Assembly: GCA_947589745.1 (NCBI GenBank)
Contig: CANQCS010000012.1
Coordinates: 1-53,177 of the forward strand
Length of the DNA stretch: 53,177 nucleotides
Source: an uncultured Oscillospiraceae bacterium
GTDB taxonomy: Bacteria > Bacillota > Clostridia > Oscillospirales > Oscillospiraceae
Direction: 5' to 3'
Shown here in pieces: positions 15,418 to 24,576 of this stretch (its first letter is position 1; every line of letters starts with the position of its first letter). Both the position numbers and the translations under genes were made by a program. The notes below the pieces were generated by a model, which saw only the letters and a list, made by a program, of their open reading frames with translations, was not told the origin of the DNA and did no database searches.

Positions 15418-16227
15418 ATGATCATTATAGGCGAAAAGATCAACGGCTCCATCCCGGCCGTGGCGGCGGCCATCGCCGCCCGGGACGCGGACTTCATCAA
15501 GGCCCGGGCCGTGGCCCAGGCCAACGCCGGCGCGTCCTTCATCGACTGCTGCGCCTCCGTGCCCGAGGCCCAGGAGGTGGAGACCCTCCACTGGATGATC
15601 GACTGCATCCAGTCCGTTACCGACCTGCCCATCTCCGTGGACAGCCCCAGCGCCGCGGTGCTGGCCCAGGCCTATAAGTTCTGCAACAAGCCCGGCCTCT
15701 TCAACTCCGTCTCCGGCGAGGGCAACAAGATCGACACCATCTTCCCCATCCTGCGGGACAATCCCGGCTGGGAGGTCATCGCCCTCCTGAGCGACGACAC
15801 CGGCATCCCCAAGAACGCCGCCGACCGGCTGAAGGTCTTTGACAAGATCATGGCCAAGGCCAAGGAGTACGGCATCTCCCCCAGTCGCATCCACATCGAC
15901 CCCCTGGTGGAGATGCTCTGCACCAGCGAGAACGGCATCGAAACCAACACCACCGTCATCTCCACGGTGCGGGAGCGGTATCCCTCCATCCATATTGTGG
16001 CCGCCGTCAGCAATATCTCCTTCAACCTGCCGGTGCGGAAGATGATCAACCTGGGCTTCACGGTCCTGGCCATGAACGCGGGCCTGGACAGCGCCATCCT
16101 GGACCCCACCAACCGGGATATGATGGGCCTCATCTATGCCACCGAGGCATTGCTGGGGCAGGACGACTACTGCATGGAGTACATCAGCGCCTACCGCGAG
16201 GGCCTGTTCGGGCCCGTCAAGCAGTAA
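15418..16227 (+). CDS. Methyltetrahydrofolate:corrinoid methyltransferase
   Basis: This 269-aa pterin-binding TIM barrel is like AcsE/MtvA. It begins MIIIGEKINGSIPAV, with the canonical GEKIN motif, has DLPISVDSPSAAVLAQAY at the pterin site and NSVSGEGNKID in the following strand, and ends with NLPVRKMINLGFTVLAMNAG. It passes a methyl group between the corrinoid protein and tetrahydrofolate. It lies 41 bases after the URO-D-type gene. With the next three genes it makes a complete methyl-transfer and reactivation set. Confidence 0.9.
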   Translation: MIIIGEKINGSIPAVAAAIAARDADFIKARAVAQANAGASFIDCCASVPEAQEVETLHWMIDCIQSVTDLPISVDSPSAAVLAQAYKFCNKPGLFNSVSGEGNKIDTIFPILRDNPGWEVIALLSDDTGIPKNAADRLKVFDKIMAKAKEYGISPSRIHIDPLVEMLCTSENGIETNTTVISTVRERYPSIHIVAAVSNISFNLPVRKMINLGFTVLAMNAGLDSAILDPTNRDMMGLIYATEALLGQDDYCMEYISAYREGLFGPVKQ

Positions 16228-16318
16228 TCCCAAAAAGGTCTTGCGGCTCCGGCGTCCCCCACACGCCCGGCCGCGCATGAAAACGCGTTAAATTAAAATT
16301 ATAAAAGGAGTTTCCATT

Positions 16319-16951
16319 ATGAGCAAGATCGAAGAAGTCTATAAGCTGGTATCCATCGGCAAGGCCAAGCTGGTGCCCGCCGCCGTCCAGGGCGCCCTGG
16401 ACGAGGGCAGCGAGCCCACTGCCATCCTCAACACCATGATCGACGCCATGGGCGAGGTGGGCGAGAAGTTCAAGCGCAATGAGATCTTCGTGCCCGAGAT
16501 GCTGGTAGCCGCCCGTGCTATGAAGAAGGGCGTGGACGTGCTGAAGCCCCACCTGACCACCGGCACCGCCGGGGCCAACGGCAAGGTCATCATCGGCACT
16601 GTGGCCGGCGACCTCCACGACATCGGCAAGAACCTGGTGGCCATGATGATCGAGTCCGCGGGGTTCGAGGTCATCGACCTGGGCGTGGACGTGCCCAAGG
16701 AGAAGTTCGTGGAGGCCTATCAGGCCAATCCCGGCGTGAAGATCATCGCCTGCTCGGCCCTGCTGACCACCACCATGCCCGCGCTGAAGGACACTGTGGC
16801 GTATCTGAACGCCCAGGACTTCCGCAAGGACATCAAGGTGATGGTGGGCGGCGCGCCCATCACCCAGGCCTTTGCCGACGAGATCGGCGCGGACGCCTAC
16901 ACCACCGACGCCGCCTCCGCCGCCCAGAAGGCCAAGGAGCTCGTGGCGTAA
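16319..16951 (+). CDS. Corrinoid (B12-binding) methyl-carrier protein
   Basis: This 210-aa protein of the MtaC/MtbC type has an N-terminal helical cap (residues ~1-85) and a Rossmann B12 domain with the lower-axial-ligand motif GDLHDIGKNLVAMM (DxHxxG) at ~100, followed by ACSALLTTTMPALKD and VGGAPIT. The cobalt of the bound corrinoid shuttles the methyl group between the two methyltransferases encoded upstream. The start follows AAAAGGAGTTTCC. A strong hairpin follows the stop, so the next gene may be expressed at a lower level. Confidence 0.93.
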   Translation: MSKIEEVYKLVSIGKAKLVPAAVQGALDEGSEPTAILNTMIDAMGEVGEKFKRNEIFVPEMLVAARAMKKGVDVLKPHLTTGTAGANGKVIIGTVAGDLHDIGKNLVAMMIESAGFEVIDLGVDVPKEKFVEAYQANPGVKIIACSALLTTTMPALKDTVAYLNAQDFRKDIKVMVGGAPITQAFADEIGADAYTTDAASAAQKAKELVA

Positions 16952-16980
16952 GCGCAAGTACATCATCACAAAACCCAGGA

Positions 16981-17003
16981 GGGCTGCCGCACAGCGGCAG
17001 CCC
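16981..17003 (+). terminator. Hairpin after the corrinoid protein gene
   Basis: The perfect inverted repeat GGGCTGCCGC/GCGGCAGCCC is followed by TCTTAT. It is 20 bases before the activator gene and probably works as a partial terminator or an mRNA 3'-end stabiliser within the operon. Confidence 0.65.
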
Positions 17004-17023
17004 TCTTATCGGAGGATCGGACC

Positions 17024-18493
17024 ATGGAACAGGTCAATGTGACATTTCTGCCCGGCGGCGTCACGGTCCAGGTGGAGAGGGGCACGACGCTCCTGGAGGC
17101 GGCCATCCGGGCCGGGCTTCACCCCGACGCCCCCTGCGCGGGGCGTGGGACCTGCGGCAAGTGCAGGGTCCGGGCGGAGGGCCGGGAGGTGCTGGCCTGC
17201 CAAACGGCGGCGGACCGGGACATGACCGTGACCCTGCCGGAGGCCCGGCGGGAGCGCATCCTCACCGCCGGCGTCACCGCCCAGGCGGAGCCCGACGGGC
17301 GGCACCGCTATGTGCTGGCCTTTGATATCGGCACCACCACGGTGGTGGCCTATCTCCTGGACGGCATCACCGGCAAGGCGCTCTCCCAGGCCAGCGCCCT
17401 GAACCCCCAGACCCAGTTCGGCGCGGACGTGATCTCCCGCATCCAGCTGGTGATGGAGCAGGGACCCGATACGCTCTCCTCCTGCATCCGGGAGGGCCTG
17501 GCGGCGCTGACGCGGGAGGCGGCCCAAAGGGCCGGGATCGGCCCGGAGGACATCACCCTGGCCGCCGTGGTGGGCAACACCGCCATGCACCACCTGATGC
17601 TGGGCATCGACCCCGCGCCCCTGACCACGCCGCCCTATATGCCCCGGGTGTTCGAGGCCCTGGAGCTGCCCGCCGCCAGGCTGCTGCCCATCGCGGCGGA
17701 GGGCACGGTCCGGGTGCTGCCCAACATCGCCGGGTTCGTAGGCGCGGACACGGTGGGCTGTATGCTGGCTACCCGGTTCGACCGGCTGGAGGACCTGACG
17801 CTGATGATCGACATCGGCACCAACGGCGAGATCGTCCTGGGGGACCGGCGCCGCCGTCTGGCCTGCTCCACCGCCGCCGGGCCCGCCTTTGAGGGGGCCA
17901 GGATCTCCTGCGGGATGCGGGGGGCCGTGGGCGCGGTGGACCGGGTCTGGCTGGAGGACGGCCAGGTCCGCTGGCACGTCATCGGCGGCAGGGAGGCCGT
18001 GGGACTCTGCGGCTCCGGGCTGCTGGACCTGACGGCGGCGCTGCTGGACAGCGGCGTCCTGGACGAGACCGGGCGGATGCTCTGCGGCAGCGCGTACCGG
18101 CTGGGGGACACCGGCGTGGTCCTGACCCAGAAGGACGTCCGGGAGGTGCAGCTGGCCAAGGCCGCCATCCGGGCGGGCATCGAGCTGATGACGGAGAAGC
18201 TGGGCGCGGCGGTGAACAGCATCCGCAGCGTCTATCTGGCCGGGGCCTTCGGGAATTTCCTGGACCCGGTGTCCGCCTGCCGCATCGGGATGCTGCCGCC
18301 GGTGCTGCTGGACCGGGTCCGGGGCATCGGCAACGCCGCCGGGGAGGGTGCCAAGCTGGCCGCCCTCAGCGGGGCGGAGTTCGACTACAGCAAGCGCCTG
18401 GCGGCGGAGACGGAATTTCTGGAGCTGGCGTCCCTGCCCCAGTTCCAGGACTGCTACGTGGACTGCCTGGGCTTTGAGGAGGAAGAGGAATGA
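17024..18493 (+). CDS. RACo-like ATP-dependent activator of corrinoid proteins (DUF4445)
   Basis: This 489-aa protein has an N-terminal 2Fe-2S ferredoxin domain (CAGRGTCGKCRV, with a further C in LACQTAAD) and a C-terminal ASKHA ATPase domain: VLAFDIGTTTVVAYLL at ~93, VVGNTAMHHL, and LMIDIGTNGEIVL at ~262. It reduces inactive Co(II) corrinoid back to Co(I) using ATP. Its location next to the carrier protein shows that the operon relies on redox-sensitive methyl transfer. It overlaps the next gene by 4 bases (ATGA). Confidence 0.92.
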   Translation: MEQVNVTFLPGGVTVQVERGTTLLEAAIRAGLHPDAPCAGRGTCGKCRVRAEGREVLACQTAADRDMTVTLPEARRERILTAGVTAQAEPDGRHRYVLAFDIGTTTVVAYLLDGITGKALSQASALNPQTQFGADVISRIQLVMEQGPDTLSSCIREGLAALTREAAQRAGIGPEDITLAAVVGNTAMHHLMLGIDPAPLTTPPYMPRVFEALELPAARLLPIAAEGTVRVLPNIAGFVGADTVGCMLATRFDRLEDLTLMIDIGTNGEIVLGDRRRRLACSTAAGPAFEGARISCGMRGAVGAVDRVWLEDGQVRWHVIGGREAVGLCGSGLLDLTAALLDSGVLDETGRMLCGSAYRLGDTGVVLTQKDVREVQLAKAAIRAGIELMTEKLGAAVNSIRSVYLAGAFGNFLDPVSACRIGMLPPVLLDRVRGIGNAAGEGAKLAALSGAEFDYSKRLAAETEFLELASLPQFQDCYVDCLGFEEEEE

Positions 18494-19029
18494 CGGATAT
18501 GGAAACTATCCTCCGCATGGCGGAGGAGGCCGGCTTCACCTACGCCGCGCCCCTGGACCCGGCCACCATCGAGCTGAAGGACGAGGTCCGGGCCATGTGC
18601 GCGTCGGGCAGCTGCGGACAGTACGGCAAGCGCTGGAGCTGCCCGCCGGGCTGCGGGGAGCTCAGCGAGTGCGCCGCCAAGATCGCCGGGTACCGCACCG
18701 GCATCCTGGTCCAGAGCGTGGGGGAGCTGGAGGACTCCATGGACGTGGAGGCCATGATGGAGACGGAGTCGGACCACAAGGCCCACTTCCAGGACCTCTA
18801 TGCCGATCTGCGGAAGAGGTACCCCCATATGCTGGCGCTGGGGGCGGGGTGCTGCACCCAGTGCGCCGCTTGCTCCTACCCGGACGCCCCCTGCCGGTTC
18901 CCGGACAGGATGGTGTCCTCTATGGAGGCCTACGGGATGCTGGTGCTGGAGGTGTGCCAGAAGAACGGCATGGCCTACTACTACGGCTCCAACACCATCG
19001 CCTATACCAGCTGTTTCCTGCTGGAGTGA
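18490..19029 (+). CDS. DUF2284 metal-binding protein
   Basis: This 179-aa cytoplasmic protein is translationally coupled to the activator gene. Two cysteine clusters define it: CASGSCGQYGKRWSCPPGCG near residue 37 and CCTQCAACSYPDAPCRFP near 122. This is the pattern of DUF2284 predicted Fe-S proteins. Members recur beside corrinoid methyltransferase genes in acetogens and methylotrophic Clostridia. An electron-transfer role for corrinoid reduction is plausible but unproven. Confidence 0.85.
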   Translation: MTDMETILRMAEEAGFTYAAPLDPATIELKDEVRAMCASGSCGQYGKRWSCPPGCGELSECAAKIAGYRTGILVQSVGELEDSMDVEAMMETESDHKAHFQDLYADLRKRYPHMLALGAGCCTQCAACSYPDAPCRFPDRMVSSMEAYGMLVLEVCQKNGMAYYYGSNTIAYTSCFLLE

Positions 19030-19063
19030 CTTGGCGCGGAAAAACAGGCGAGAATACCAAAAG

Positions 19064-19089
19064 GGCTGGTTCGCCTGAGCCAGCTTTTT
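19064..19089 (+). terminator. Terminator of the corrinoid operon
   Basis: GGCTGG/GCCAGC with a 9-base loop is followed by TTTTT, a standard intrinsic terminator that ends the five-gene operon. Confidence 0.75.
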
Positions 19090-19163
19090 GGGAGAGCAGC
19101 GACCGGCGGGGTCCCTCTGCTTTTCATGCCTCCCGGGCATAGGCCAATATTTCCTATAAGCAT

Positions 19164-19192
19164 TTGATATTTTGGCCTCCGCGCCTTATACT
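19164..19192 (+). promoter_or_regulatory. Promoter of the aldo/keto reductase gene
   Basis: TTGATA (19164-19169), 17 bases, TATACT (19187-19192). The gene therefore has its own transcript, separate from the corrinoid operon. Confidence 0.75.
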
Positions 19193-19232
19193 GAGGACAC
19201 AGCAACGATTACTTGAAACCAGGAGGACAGAT

Positions 19233-20327
19233 ATGGACTATCGGATCAACAGGCGCACCGGAGACAAGATCAGTGTGCTGGGCCTGGGGGCTAGCTCTGT
19301 GGCCCAGGGCGGGCAGAGCGAGGGCGTGGAGACCCTGCGGCTGGCGTTCGACCGCGGCGTCAACTACTTCGACCTGGCCGCCGGTGAGGCGGCGGGCTTC
19401 CCGCTCTACGGCGAGGCCCTGGCGGACGTGCGGAGCCAGGTGCTCTACCAGATGCACTTCGGCGCGGACTACACCAGCGGCAAGTACGGCTGGACCACCA
19501 AGCTCAGCGATGTGCAGCGGTCCGTGGAGTGGCAGCTGCAGCAGGCCCGGACGGACTACATCGACTACGGCTTCATCCACTGCCTGGATGAGCTGTCGGA
19601 CTGGGAGCAGTACGTGGGGAACGGGGTGCTGGACTACCTCCAGGACATGAAGCGGCAGGGCGTGGTGAAGCACGTCGGCCTCTCCTCCCACACCCCGGAG
19701 CTGGTGAACAAGGCCCTGGACACCGGGATGGTGGACATGGTCATGTTCAGCATCAACCCCGCCTATGACTTCCAACAGGGCGAGTACGCCAACGGCACCA
19801 CCGACGCGCGCTCCGCCCTGTACCGCCGCTGCGAGGCGGAGGGCGTGGGGATCTCGGTGATGAAGGCTTTCGCCGGTGGGCAGCTGCTGGACGCGAAGCG
19901 GTCCCCCTTCCGGCAGGCGCTGACGGAGTATCAGTGCCTCCAGTACGCCCTGGACAAGCCGGGAGTTCTGACGGTCCTGCCCGGCGTCCGGGGAAAGGCG
20001 GACCTGGAGCGGCTGCTGGGGTTCCTGGACGCCCCGGAGGCAGAGCGGGACTACTCCGCCATCAACGCTTTCATGCCTGCCGACGCGGAGGGCAAATGCG
20101 TCTATTGCAGCCACTGTCAGCCCTGCCCGGCGGGCCTGGACGTGGCGCTCATCAACAAGTACTACGACCTGGCCCGCGTGGGGGACACCCTGGCCGCCGG
20201 ACACTACCGGAAGCTGGAGAAGAAAGCCTCCGACTGCGTGGGCTGCGGCCACTGCGACGGGCGCTGCCCCTTCCATGTGGACCAGAGCGGGCGGATGCGG
20301 GAGATCGCCGGGTATTTCGGGGAGTGA
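19233..20327 (+). CDS. Aldo/keto reductase with C-terminal 4Fe-4S ferredoxin domain
   Basis: This 364-aa protein starts at MDYRINRRTG after CCAGGAGGACAG; the frame is open further upstream, but only across the promoter. The AKR barrel is seen in DKISVLGLGASSV, FDLAAGEA, DYGFIHCLDE and VKHVGLSSHTPELV. From ~290 the protein switches to a ferredoxin-like tail with CVYCSHCQPCPAG and CVGCGHCDGRCPF. This fused class is common in anaerobes and reduces sugar-type carbonyls or enoates using cluster-derived electrons. The neighbouring GH115 enzyme makes a uronic acid derivative a possible substrate. Confidence 0.88.
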   Translation: MDYRINRRTGDKISVLGLGASSVAQGGQSEGVETLRLAFDRGVNYFDLAAGEAAGFPLYGEALADVRSQVLYQMHFGADYTSGKYGWTTKLSDVQRSVEWQLQQARTDYIDYGFIHCLDELSDWEQYVGNGVLDYLQDMKRQGVVKHVGLSSHTPELVNKALDTGMVDMVMFSINPAYDFQQGEYANGTTDARSALYRRCEAEGVGISVMKAFAGGQLLDAKRSPFRQALTEYQCLQYALDKPGVLTVLPGVRGKADLERLLGFLDAPEAERDYSAINAFMPADAEGKCVYCSHCQPCPAGLDVALINKYYDLARVGDTLAAGHYRKLEKKASDCVGCGHCDGRCPFHVDQSGRMREIAGYFGE

Positions 20328-20373
20328 TTTTTCCCAGGAAAAATCAGTGTTCAGCGATCCGTCAATTTGAAAA

Positions 20374-20406
20374 TGTGCTGCCGGTCAGACCGGCAGCACA
20401 TTTTTT
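20374..20406 (+). terminator. Terminator after aldo/keto reductase
   Basis: TGTGCTGCCGGT/ACCGGCAGCACA with a minimal loop is followed by TTTTTT, a very strong intrinsic terminator. Confidence 0.85.
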
Positions 20407-20536
20407 GACCGCTGGACGGCCAGGAGCCACCCAGCGCAGTGAAAAATTTTTTCATAAAAAACGATTTTTGGGTAGAAAATCCCGCAGGACCTGTTATAAT
20501 AGGAACACTTCACTTTTCGCAAGGAGACACCGGACC

Positions 20537-23500
20537 ATGTGCAACGCACGACCCACACATATCATCGCATCGCGGGGACAGGAGACCCGCATCTATTTAC
20601 AGCCGGACATGCCCCCGGCGGTGAAGCTGGCCGCCGATAACTTCCGAAAGGACCTCATGCGCATATGCGGCTGCCGGGCGGTCTTCTGTGACCGGCCCGG
20701 GGACGCGGGCATCCTGGTGGGGATGCTGGACCGGGACGGCTGGCTGGAGGCCCTGTCCAATTGCGGGGAGCTCCCCGTGAGCGAGCTTTTGGATGGCGAG
20801 GGGCGGCTGCGGTGGGAGGCGTATCTCCACGGCTTCCTCGCAGACGGGCGGCTGGTCATCGCCGGGAACGGCCGGCGGGGCGTCATCTACGGCCTCTACG
20901 ACCTGTCCCGGCGGTTCGGCGTGTCGCCCTGGTACGATCTGGCCGACGTGCCTATTCGGGAGAGCGACACGATCTCCCTGCCCGGGGACTACCAAAAGAC
21001 GGACTGGCCCGCGGTCCGGTACCGGGGCATCTTCCTCAACGACGAGGAGGAGCTGTGCGCCTGGGCCAGGGCCCACACCCCCGACGGCACCATCGGTCCC
21101 GCCGCCTACCGGCGCATCTTTGAGATGATCCTGCGGCTGAAGGGCAACTACATCTGGCCCGCCATGCACGTCAACGCCTTCAACGCGGACCCGGAGAACG
21201 GGCGGCTGGCCGACGCGATGGGCGTGGTGGTGGGCACGTCCCACTGTGACATGCTGCTGCGCAGCAACCAGAACGAGTGGGGCCCCTGGGTCCGGCGGAA
21301 GGGCTATGAGGGCCTGCGCTACGACTGGTCCATCCCCAGCGAGAACCGGGAGCGGCTGCGGGAGTACTGGCGGGAGAGCGTGGAGCAGAACCGGGACTAC
21401 GAGGTCACCTGGACCGTGGGGATGCGGGGCATCCACGACTCCGGTTTCCTCACCAGTGAGATCGACAGGAACGAATCCCTCAGCGAGGCGGAGAAGGTAC
21501 AGGCCCGGGTCCGCCTGCTGGAGGACGTGATCCGGGACCAGAGAAAAATTCTCCGGGAGGCCCTGGGGGAGGGGCGAGAGGCCCTCCAGGTCTTTGTGCC
21601 CTACAAGGAGGTCCTGCCCCTCTACGACGCGGGGCTGCGGCTGCCGGAGGACGTGACGGTGATGTGGACCAACGACAACTTCGGCCACATCCGCCGCTTT
21701 CCCGGCCAGGAGGAGAAGCGCCGGGCCGGGGGGAACGCCCTCTACTTCCACTCCTCCTACTGGTCCCCGCCGCCCCTGAGCTATCTCTTCATCAGCAGCA
21801 CCCCCCTGGCCCAGACGGGCAACGAGCTGAAAAAGGCCTGGGCCGAGGGCATCCGCCGAATCTGGGTGGACAACGTGGGGGCCCTGAAGCCCCTGGAGCA
21901 GGACATGGAGTTCTTCCTCCAGTACGGCTGGGACGCGGACCGGCCGGAGGCCCCGGTCCACCATATCCGCACATACCTGACCGCCTGGTTCGACGGACAG
22001 TTCCCCGGCGGCGTCGGGGCGGAGTGCGCGGACATCTACCAGCAGTACGCCCAGATCACCAACACCTGCAAGGTGGAGCATCTGTACCGGGACGCCTTCT
22101 CCCAGACCACCTACGGCGACGAGGCCGGGCGGCGGCTCTGGAAGCTCAAGGCCCTGTACGACCGGGTGCGGGCCGTCCAGGACGGCCTGCCGGGGCCGTA
22201 CCGGGACGCCTTCTTCCAGCTGCTGGGCATGAAGGTCTGCGCCTCCTTCTATCTCAACAGCGCTTTCTACTACGCCGACCGGAGCCGCCTGTGCTTCCGG
22301 CAGGGCAAGATGCAGAGCGCGGACCGCTATCTGGACCTGTCCCGGCGGATGATGGGCCGCAAGCGGCAGATGCTCCACTTCTACAACAAGACCATGGCGG
22401 ACGCCAAGTGGGACGGCATCCTGACCCCGGAGGCCTTCCCGCCCCCGGCCTCCTGCCTGTACACCGACGCCAAGCCTGCCCTCTGCATCGGCGAGCCGGA
22501 GCTGGGCGTGGTGGTGTGGGGCGAGGAGGGGGAGAGCGCCTGCCCCACCCTGACCTTCGACGCCGCCGGGGAGCGGTGCAAGTGGTTCGAGCTGTTCAAC
22601 AGGGGCCGGGGGACCATCCGCTACGCCATCGACAACGGCTGCGCCACCTGGCTGGCGCTGTCCCGGACGGAGGGCAGCTTCGACGGCGAGGTACGCATCC
22701 TGGCCGTCAGGACCGGCGCCCCGGAGCCGGGGACGATCACCGTCCGCGACCTGGACGCCGGCCGGTCCGTCCCCATCCGGGTGGAGCCGGGGCGGGACGG
22801 CTGGCTGACCTTCTCCGCCGAGAACTATGACCGCGTGACCGGCCCGGAGGGAGGCTGGACCCTGATCGACGGCCTGGACCGAATGTCCGGCGGCTGCATG
22901 GAGTCCGCAGGGGGAGAGGCGGCCCTGGAGTACGGCTTCACCAGCGGGGCCCCGGGCCCCGTCACCGTGGAGCTGACCCGCTATCTGACCCTGTCGGCCA
23001 GGGGCCGCATCCGCGTCCACGTCTCCCTGGACGGCGTCCGCCGCACTGTGGAGAGCCGGGCCACCGACGAGTGGCGGGGCGGCTGGGAGCAGGCCGTCCG
23101 GGACAACGGCGAGAAGCTGCGCTGCACCTTCCCGGACGTGCCCGCCGGGCCCCACACCCTGGCCCTGGCCGCGCCGGACCCCTATGTGACCCTGGGCCGC
23201 ATCACGCTCTACTTCGGGGATGAGAGCGCCGTCCGCCCCTGTCACCTGGGACCGGAGCCCTTTGGCGGGGACCGGGACGAGTCCCTGCCCCTCTTCGACG
23301 GGGCGGAGCTGGACCGGGACTGCGACCGGCGCTACGGCATCACCGCCGCCGCTGTGCCGCCGGTGAACGAGATCATCGCCGGACACCGCTACTGGGAGGT
23401 GGACCGGCTCTACCGCGTCAACGACCAGCGGCCCCGCCGCTCCGGGCCACTCCGCTACGGGAGCGACGCCGACGGCGGGAAGAGCGTCACGGACCAGTTC

Positions 23501-24043
23501 GGCAGCGGCGTTCTCCGGGAGCGGGACGGGAGGCTCTGTATCGAGGCGGAGTACGCCCTGGAAAACAGCGCCGACGCCTGGCTGGCCCCTGACAAGACGG
23601 GGATCGCCTGGACCCACCTGAACGCCGAGACAGACGGCGGGACCGGCCTCGCCATGTATGTGGAGGAACCGCGCCTGACCTGGGGACCGGGGGAGGGCCC
23701 CGCTATGCACTACCGGGTCCGGGTGGAGCACGCCGGGCGGTACTATGTCTGGCTGCTGGTCCGTCTGGACGACGGGCACAGCGACAGCTGTCAGATCGGC
23801 GTGGACGGCACCCTCCAACCCCTGGAGGCCCAGTACGGCCAGGGCAAACTCTTCACGTTCAGCACCCAGTGCCTCTGGTTCTGGACGCTGCTCACCGAGA
23901 CGGAGCTGAGCCGGGGAGAGCACACCCTGGAAATTTACGCCGTCAAGTCCGGCCTGCGGATCGACCGAATCTACCTGACCCAAGGGCAAGAGGACCCGCC
24001 GGACGACGAGACGTGGACAGCCAGCGAACGGATACAGGATTAA
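20537..24043 (+). CDS. Glycoside hydrolase family 115 alpha-glucuronidase
   Basis: This 1168-aa protein starts at MCNARPTHIIASRG, with AAGGAGAC upstream and a TATAAT box at 20495. The open frame continues upstream into the reductase gene and is spurious there. Signature regions of GH115 are clear: GVIYGLYDLSRRFGVSPWYD (~115), RYRGIFLNDEEELCAWARAH (~155), LKGNYIWPAMHVNAF (~200), WTVGMRGIHDSGFL and VTVMWTNDNFGHIRRFPG. The C-terminal beta domain includes LCIEAEYALENSADAW (~1000). GH115 enzymes cleave alpha-1,2-(4-O-methyl)glucuronic acid from glucuronoxylan. There is no signal peptide, so it acts in the cytoplasm on imported oligosaccharides. Confidence 0.92.
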   Translation: MCNARPTHIIASRGQETRIYLQPDMPPAVKLAADNFRKDLMRICGCRAVFCDRPGDAGILVGMLDRDGWLEALSNCGELPVSELLDGEGRLRWEAYLHGFLADGRLVIAGNGRRGVIYGLYDLSRRFGVSPWYDLADVPIRESDTISLPGDYQKTDWPAVRYRGIFLNDEEELCAWARAHTPDGTIGPAAYRRIFEMILRLKGNYIWPAMHVNAFNADPENGRLADAMGVVVGTSHCDMLLRSNQNEWGPWVRRKGYEGLRYDWSIPSENRERLREYWRESVEQNRDYEVTWTVGMRGIHDSGFLTSEIDRNESLSEAEKVQARVRLLEDVIRDQRKILREALGEGREALQVFVPYKEVLPLYDAGLRLPEDVTVMWTNDNFGHIRRFPGQEEKRRAGGNALYFHSSYWSPPPLSYLFISSTPLAQTGNELKKAWAEGIRRIWVDNVGALKPLEQDMEFFLQYGWDADRPEAPVHHIRTYLTAWFDGQFPGGVGAECADIYQQYAQITNTCKVEHLYRDAFSQTTYGDEAGRRLWKLKALYDRVRAVQDGLPGPYRDAFFQLLGMKVCASFYLNSAFYYADRSRLCFRQGKMQSADRYLDLSRRMMGRKRQMLHFYNKTMADAKWDGILTPEAFPPPASCLYTDAKPALCIGEPELGVVVWGEEGESACPTLTFDAAGERCKWFELFNRGRGTIRYAIDNGCATWLALSRTEGSFDGEVRILAVRTGAPEPGTITVRDLDAGRSVPIRVEPGRDGWLTFSAENYDRVTGPEGGWTLIDGLDRMSGGCMESAGGEAALEYGFTSGAPGPVTVELTRYLTLSARGRIRVHVSLDGVRRTVESRATDEWRGGWEQAVRDNGEKLRCTFPDVPAGPHTLALAAPDPYVTLGRITLYFGDESAVRPCHLGPEPFGGDRDESLPLFDGAELDRDCDRRYGITAAAVPPVNEIIAGHRYWEVDRLYRVNDQRPRRSGPLRYGSDADGGKSVTDQFGSGVLRERDGRLCIEAEYALENSADAWLAPDKTGIAWTHLNAETDGGTGLAMYVEEPRLTWGPGEGPAMHYRVRVEHAGRYYVWLLVRLDDGHSDSCQIGVDGTLQPLEAQYGQGKLFTFSTQCLWFWTLLTETELSRGEHTLEIYAVKSGLRIDRIYLTQGQEDPPDDETWTASERIQD

Positions 24044-24044
24044 C

Positions 24045-24090
24045 GAATCGCCCGGACCATTTTGATCCGGGCGATTCCTATTGATTTTTC
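24045..24090 (+). terminator. Terminator after GH115 gene
   Basis: GAATCGCCCGGA/TCCGGGCGATTC with a 9-base loop lies just past the stop codon and is followed by TATTGATTTTTC. Confidence 0.8.
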
Positions 24091-24099
24091 AGGCCGCCC

Positions 24100-24365
24100 T
24101 CTCCATCGCGCCACTGTTAAAGCAAACCGACAAGAAGCATCCAACAGTTGCGTAGTGGAACGGAGCAGACAGCAGTAAGACTAAGGAAAACCGACCAGCG
24201 CACCCAATGTCCGGTTTCGCCGCCCCAAGCGGCGAAACTTGCGCCGCAGCAGGATCTCCTTGGGGACATACTCCCCACAGCCGCTTCGCCCCATACACGG
24301 GACCCGGCCCGGTTTAGACAAAACCAGCCACAGGGGGAGCGCAAAACAAATCAAAAATTGAAGGG
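24100..24365 (-). repeat. Mosaic dispersed repeat, copy B (inverted)
   Basis: Read on the minus strand it follows copies A and D: GGTTTTGTCTAAACCGGGCC, CGTGTATGGGGCGAAGCGGC, TGTCCCCAAGGAGATCCTGC, GTTTCGCCGCTTGGGGCGGC and TTGGGTGCGCTGGTCG, with half of the CCGTTCCACTACGCAA palindrome at its end. It fills the gap between the GH115 and methyltransferase genes. Confidence 0.8.
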
Positions 24366-24490
24366 GGTCCAGCCCCACGGGCTGGCGCCTTTTTGGTTAC
24401 TTTTTGTGCGCACAAAAAGTAACCCAGGGTGCGCAGCGGAGCTGCGAATCGAAAAAGGGCGGTAGGGGCCGGAGGCCCCTAAGAAAATTT
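24366..24490. repeat. String of intergenic hairpins, second set
   Basis: CAGCCCCACGGGCTG, GGTTACTTTTTGTG/CACAAAAAGTAACC, GTGCGCAGCGGAGCTGCG and TAGGGGCCGGAGGCCCCTA occur in the same order as at 14090-14200. Confidence 0.7.
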
Positions 24491-24518
24491 TTGGAAAAGG
24501 AAGACAGGAATTGAAGCC

Positions 24519-24566
24519 TTGCACTCTCCCCAAGCCTGTGATATGCTGGAGCATATCAGCTTGGGG
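24519..24566 (+). promoter_or_regulatory. Methyltransferase promoter overlapped by a large palindrome
   Basis: The promoter is TTGCAC (24519-24524), a 17-base spacer and TATGCT (24542-24547). The -10 sits inside GATATGCT-GG-AGCATATC, itself nested in CCCCAAGC ... GCTTGGGG, giving a 39-base near-palindrome from 24528 to 24566. The right arm abuts the ribosome binding site. It is a strong candidate operator. Confidence 0.65.
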
Positions 24567-24576
24567 AGGGCTTCTT

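Noticed and set aside
20597-23989. A 1130-codon open frame on the minus strand opposite the GH115 gene
   Set aside because: It is an antisense shadow of a GC-rich gene, with Val/Gly/Pro/Asp/His-rich composition and no domain. The plus strand encodes a clear GH115 enzyme.
24117-24378. Short ORFs with tryptophan/cysteine-rich products (e.g. CGWFCLNRAG, RSCCGASFAAWGGET) recurring near 12215-13099, 13756-14023, 24117-24378 and 50348-50671
   Set aside because: They are translations of the mosaic repeat, change frame and length between copies, lack ribosome binding sites and vary as DNA, not protein. Not genes.
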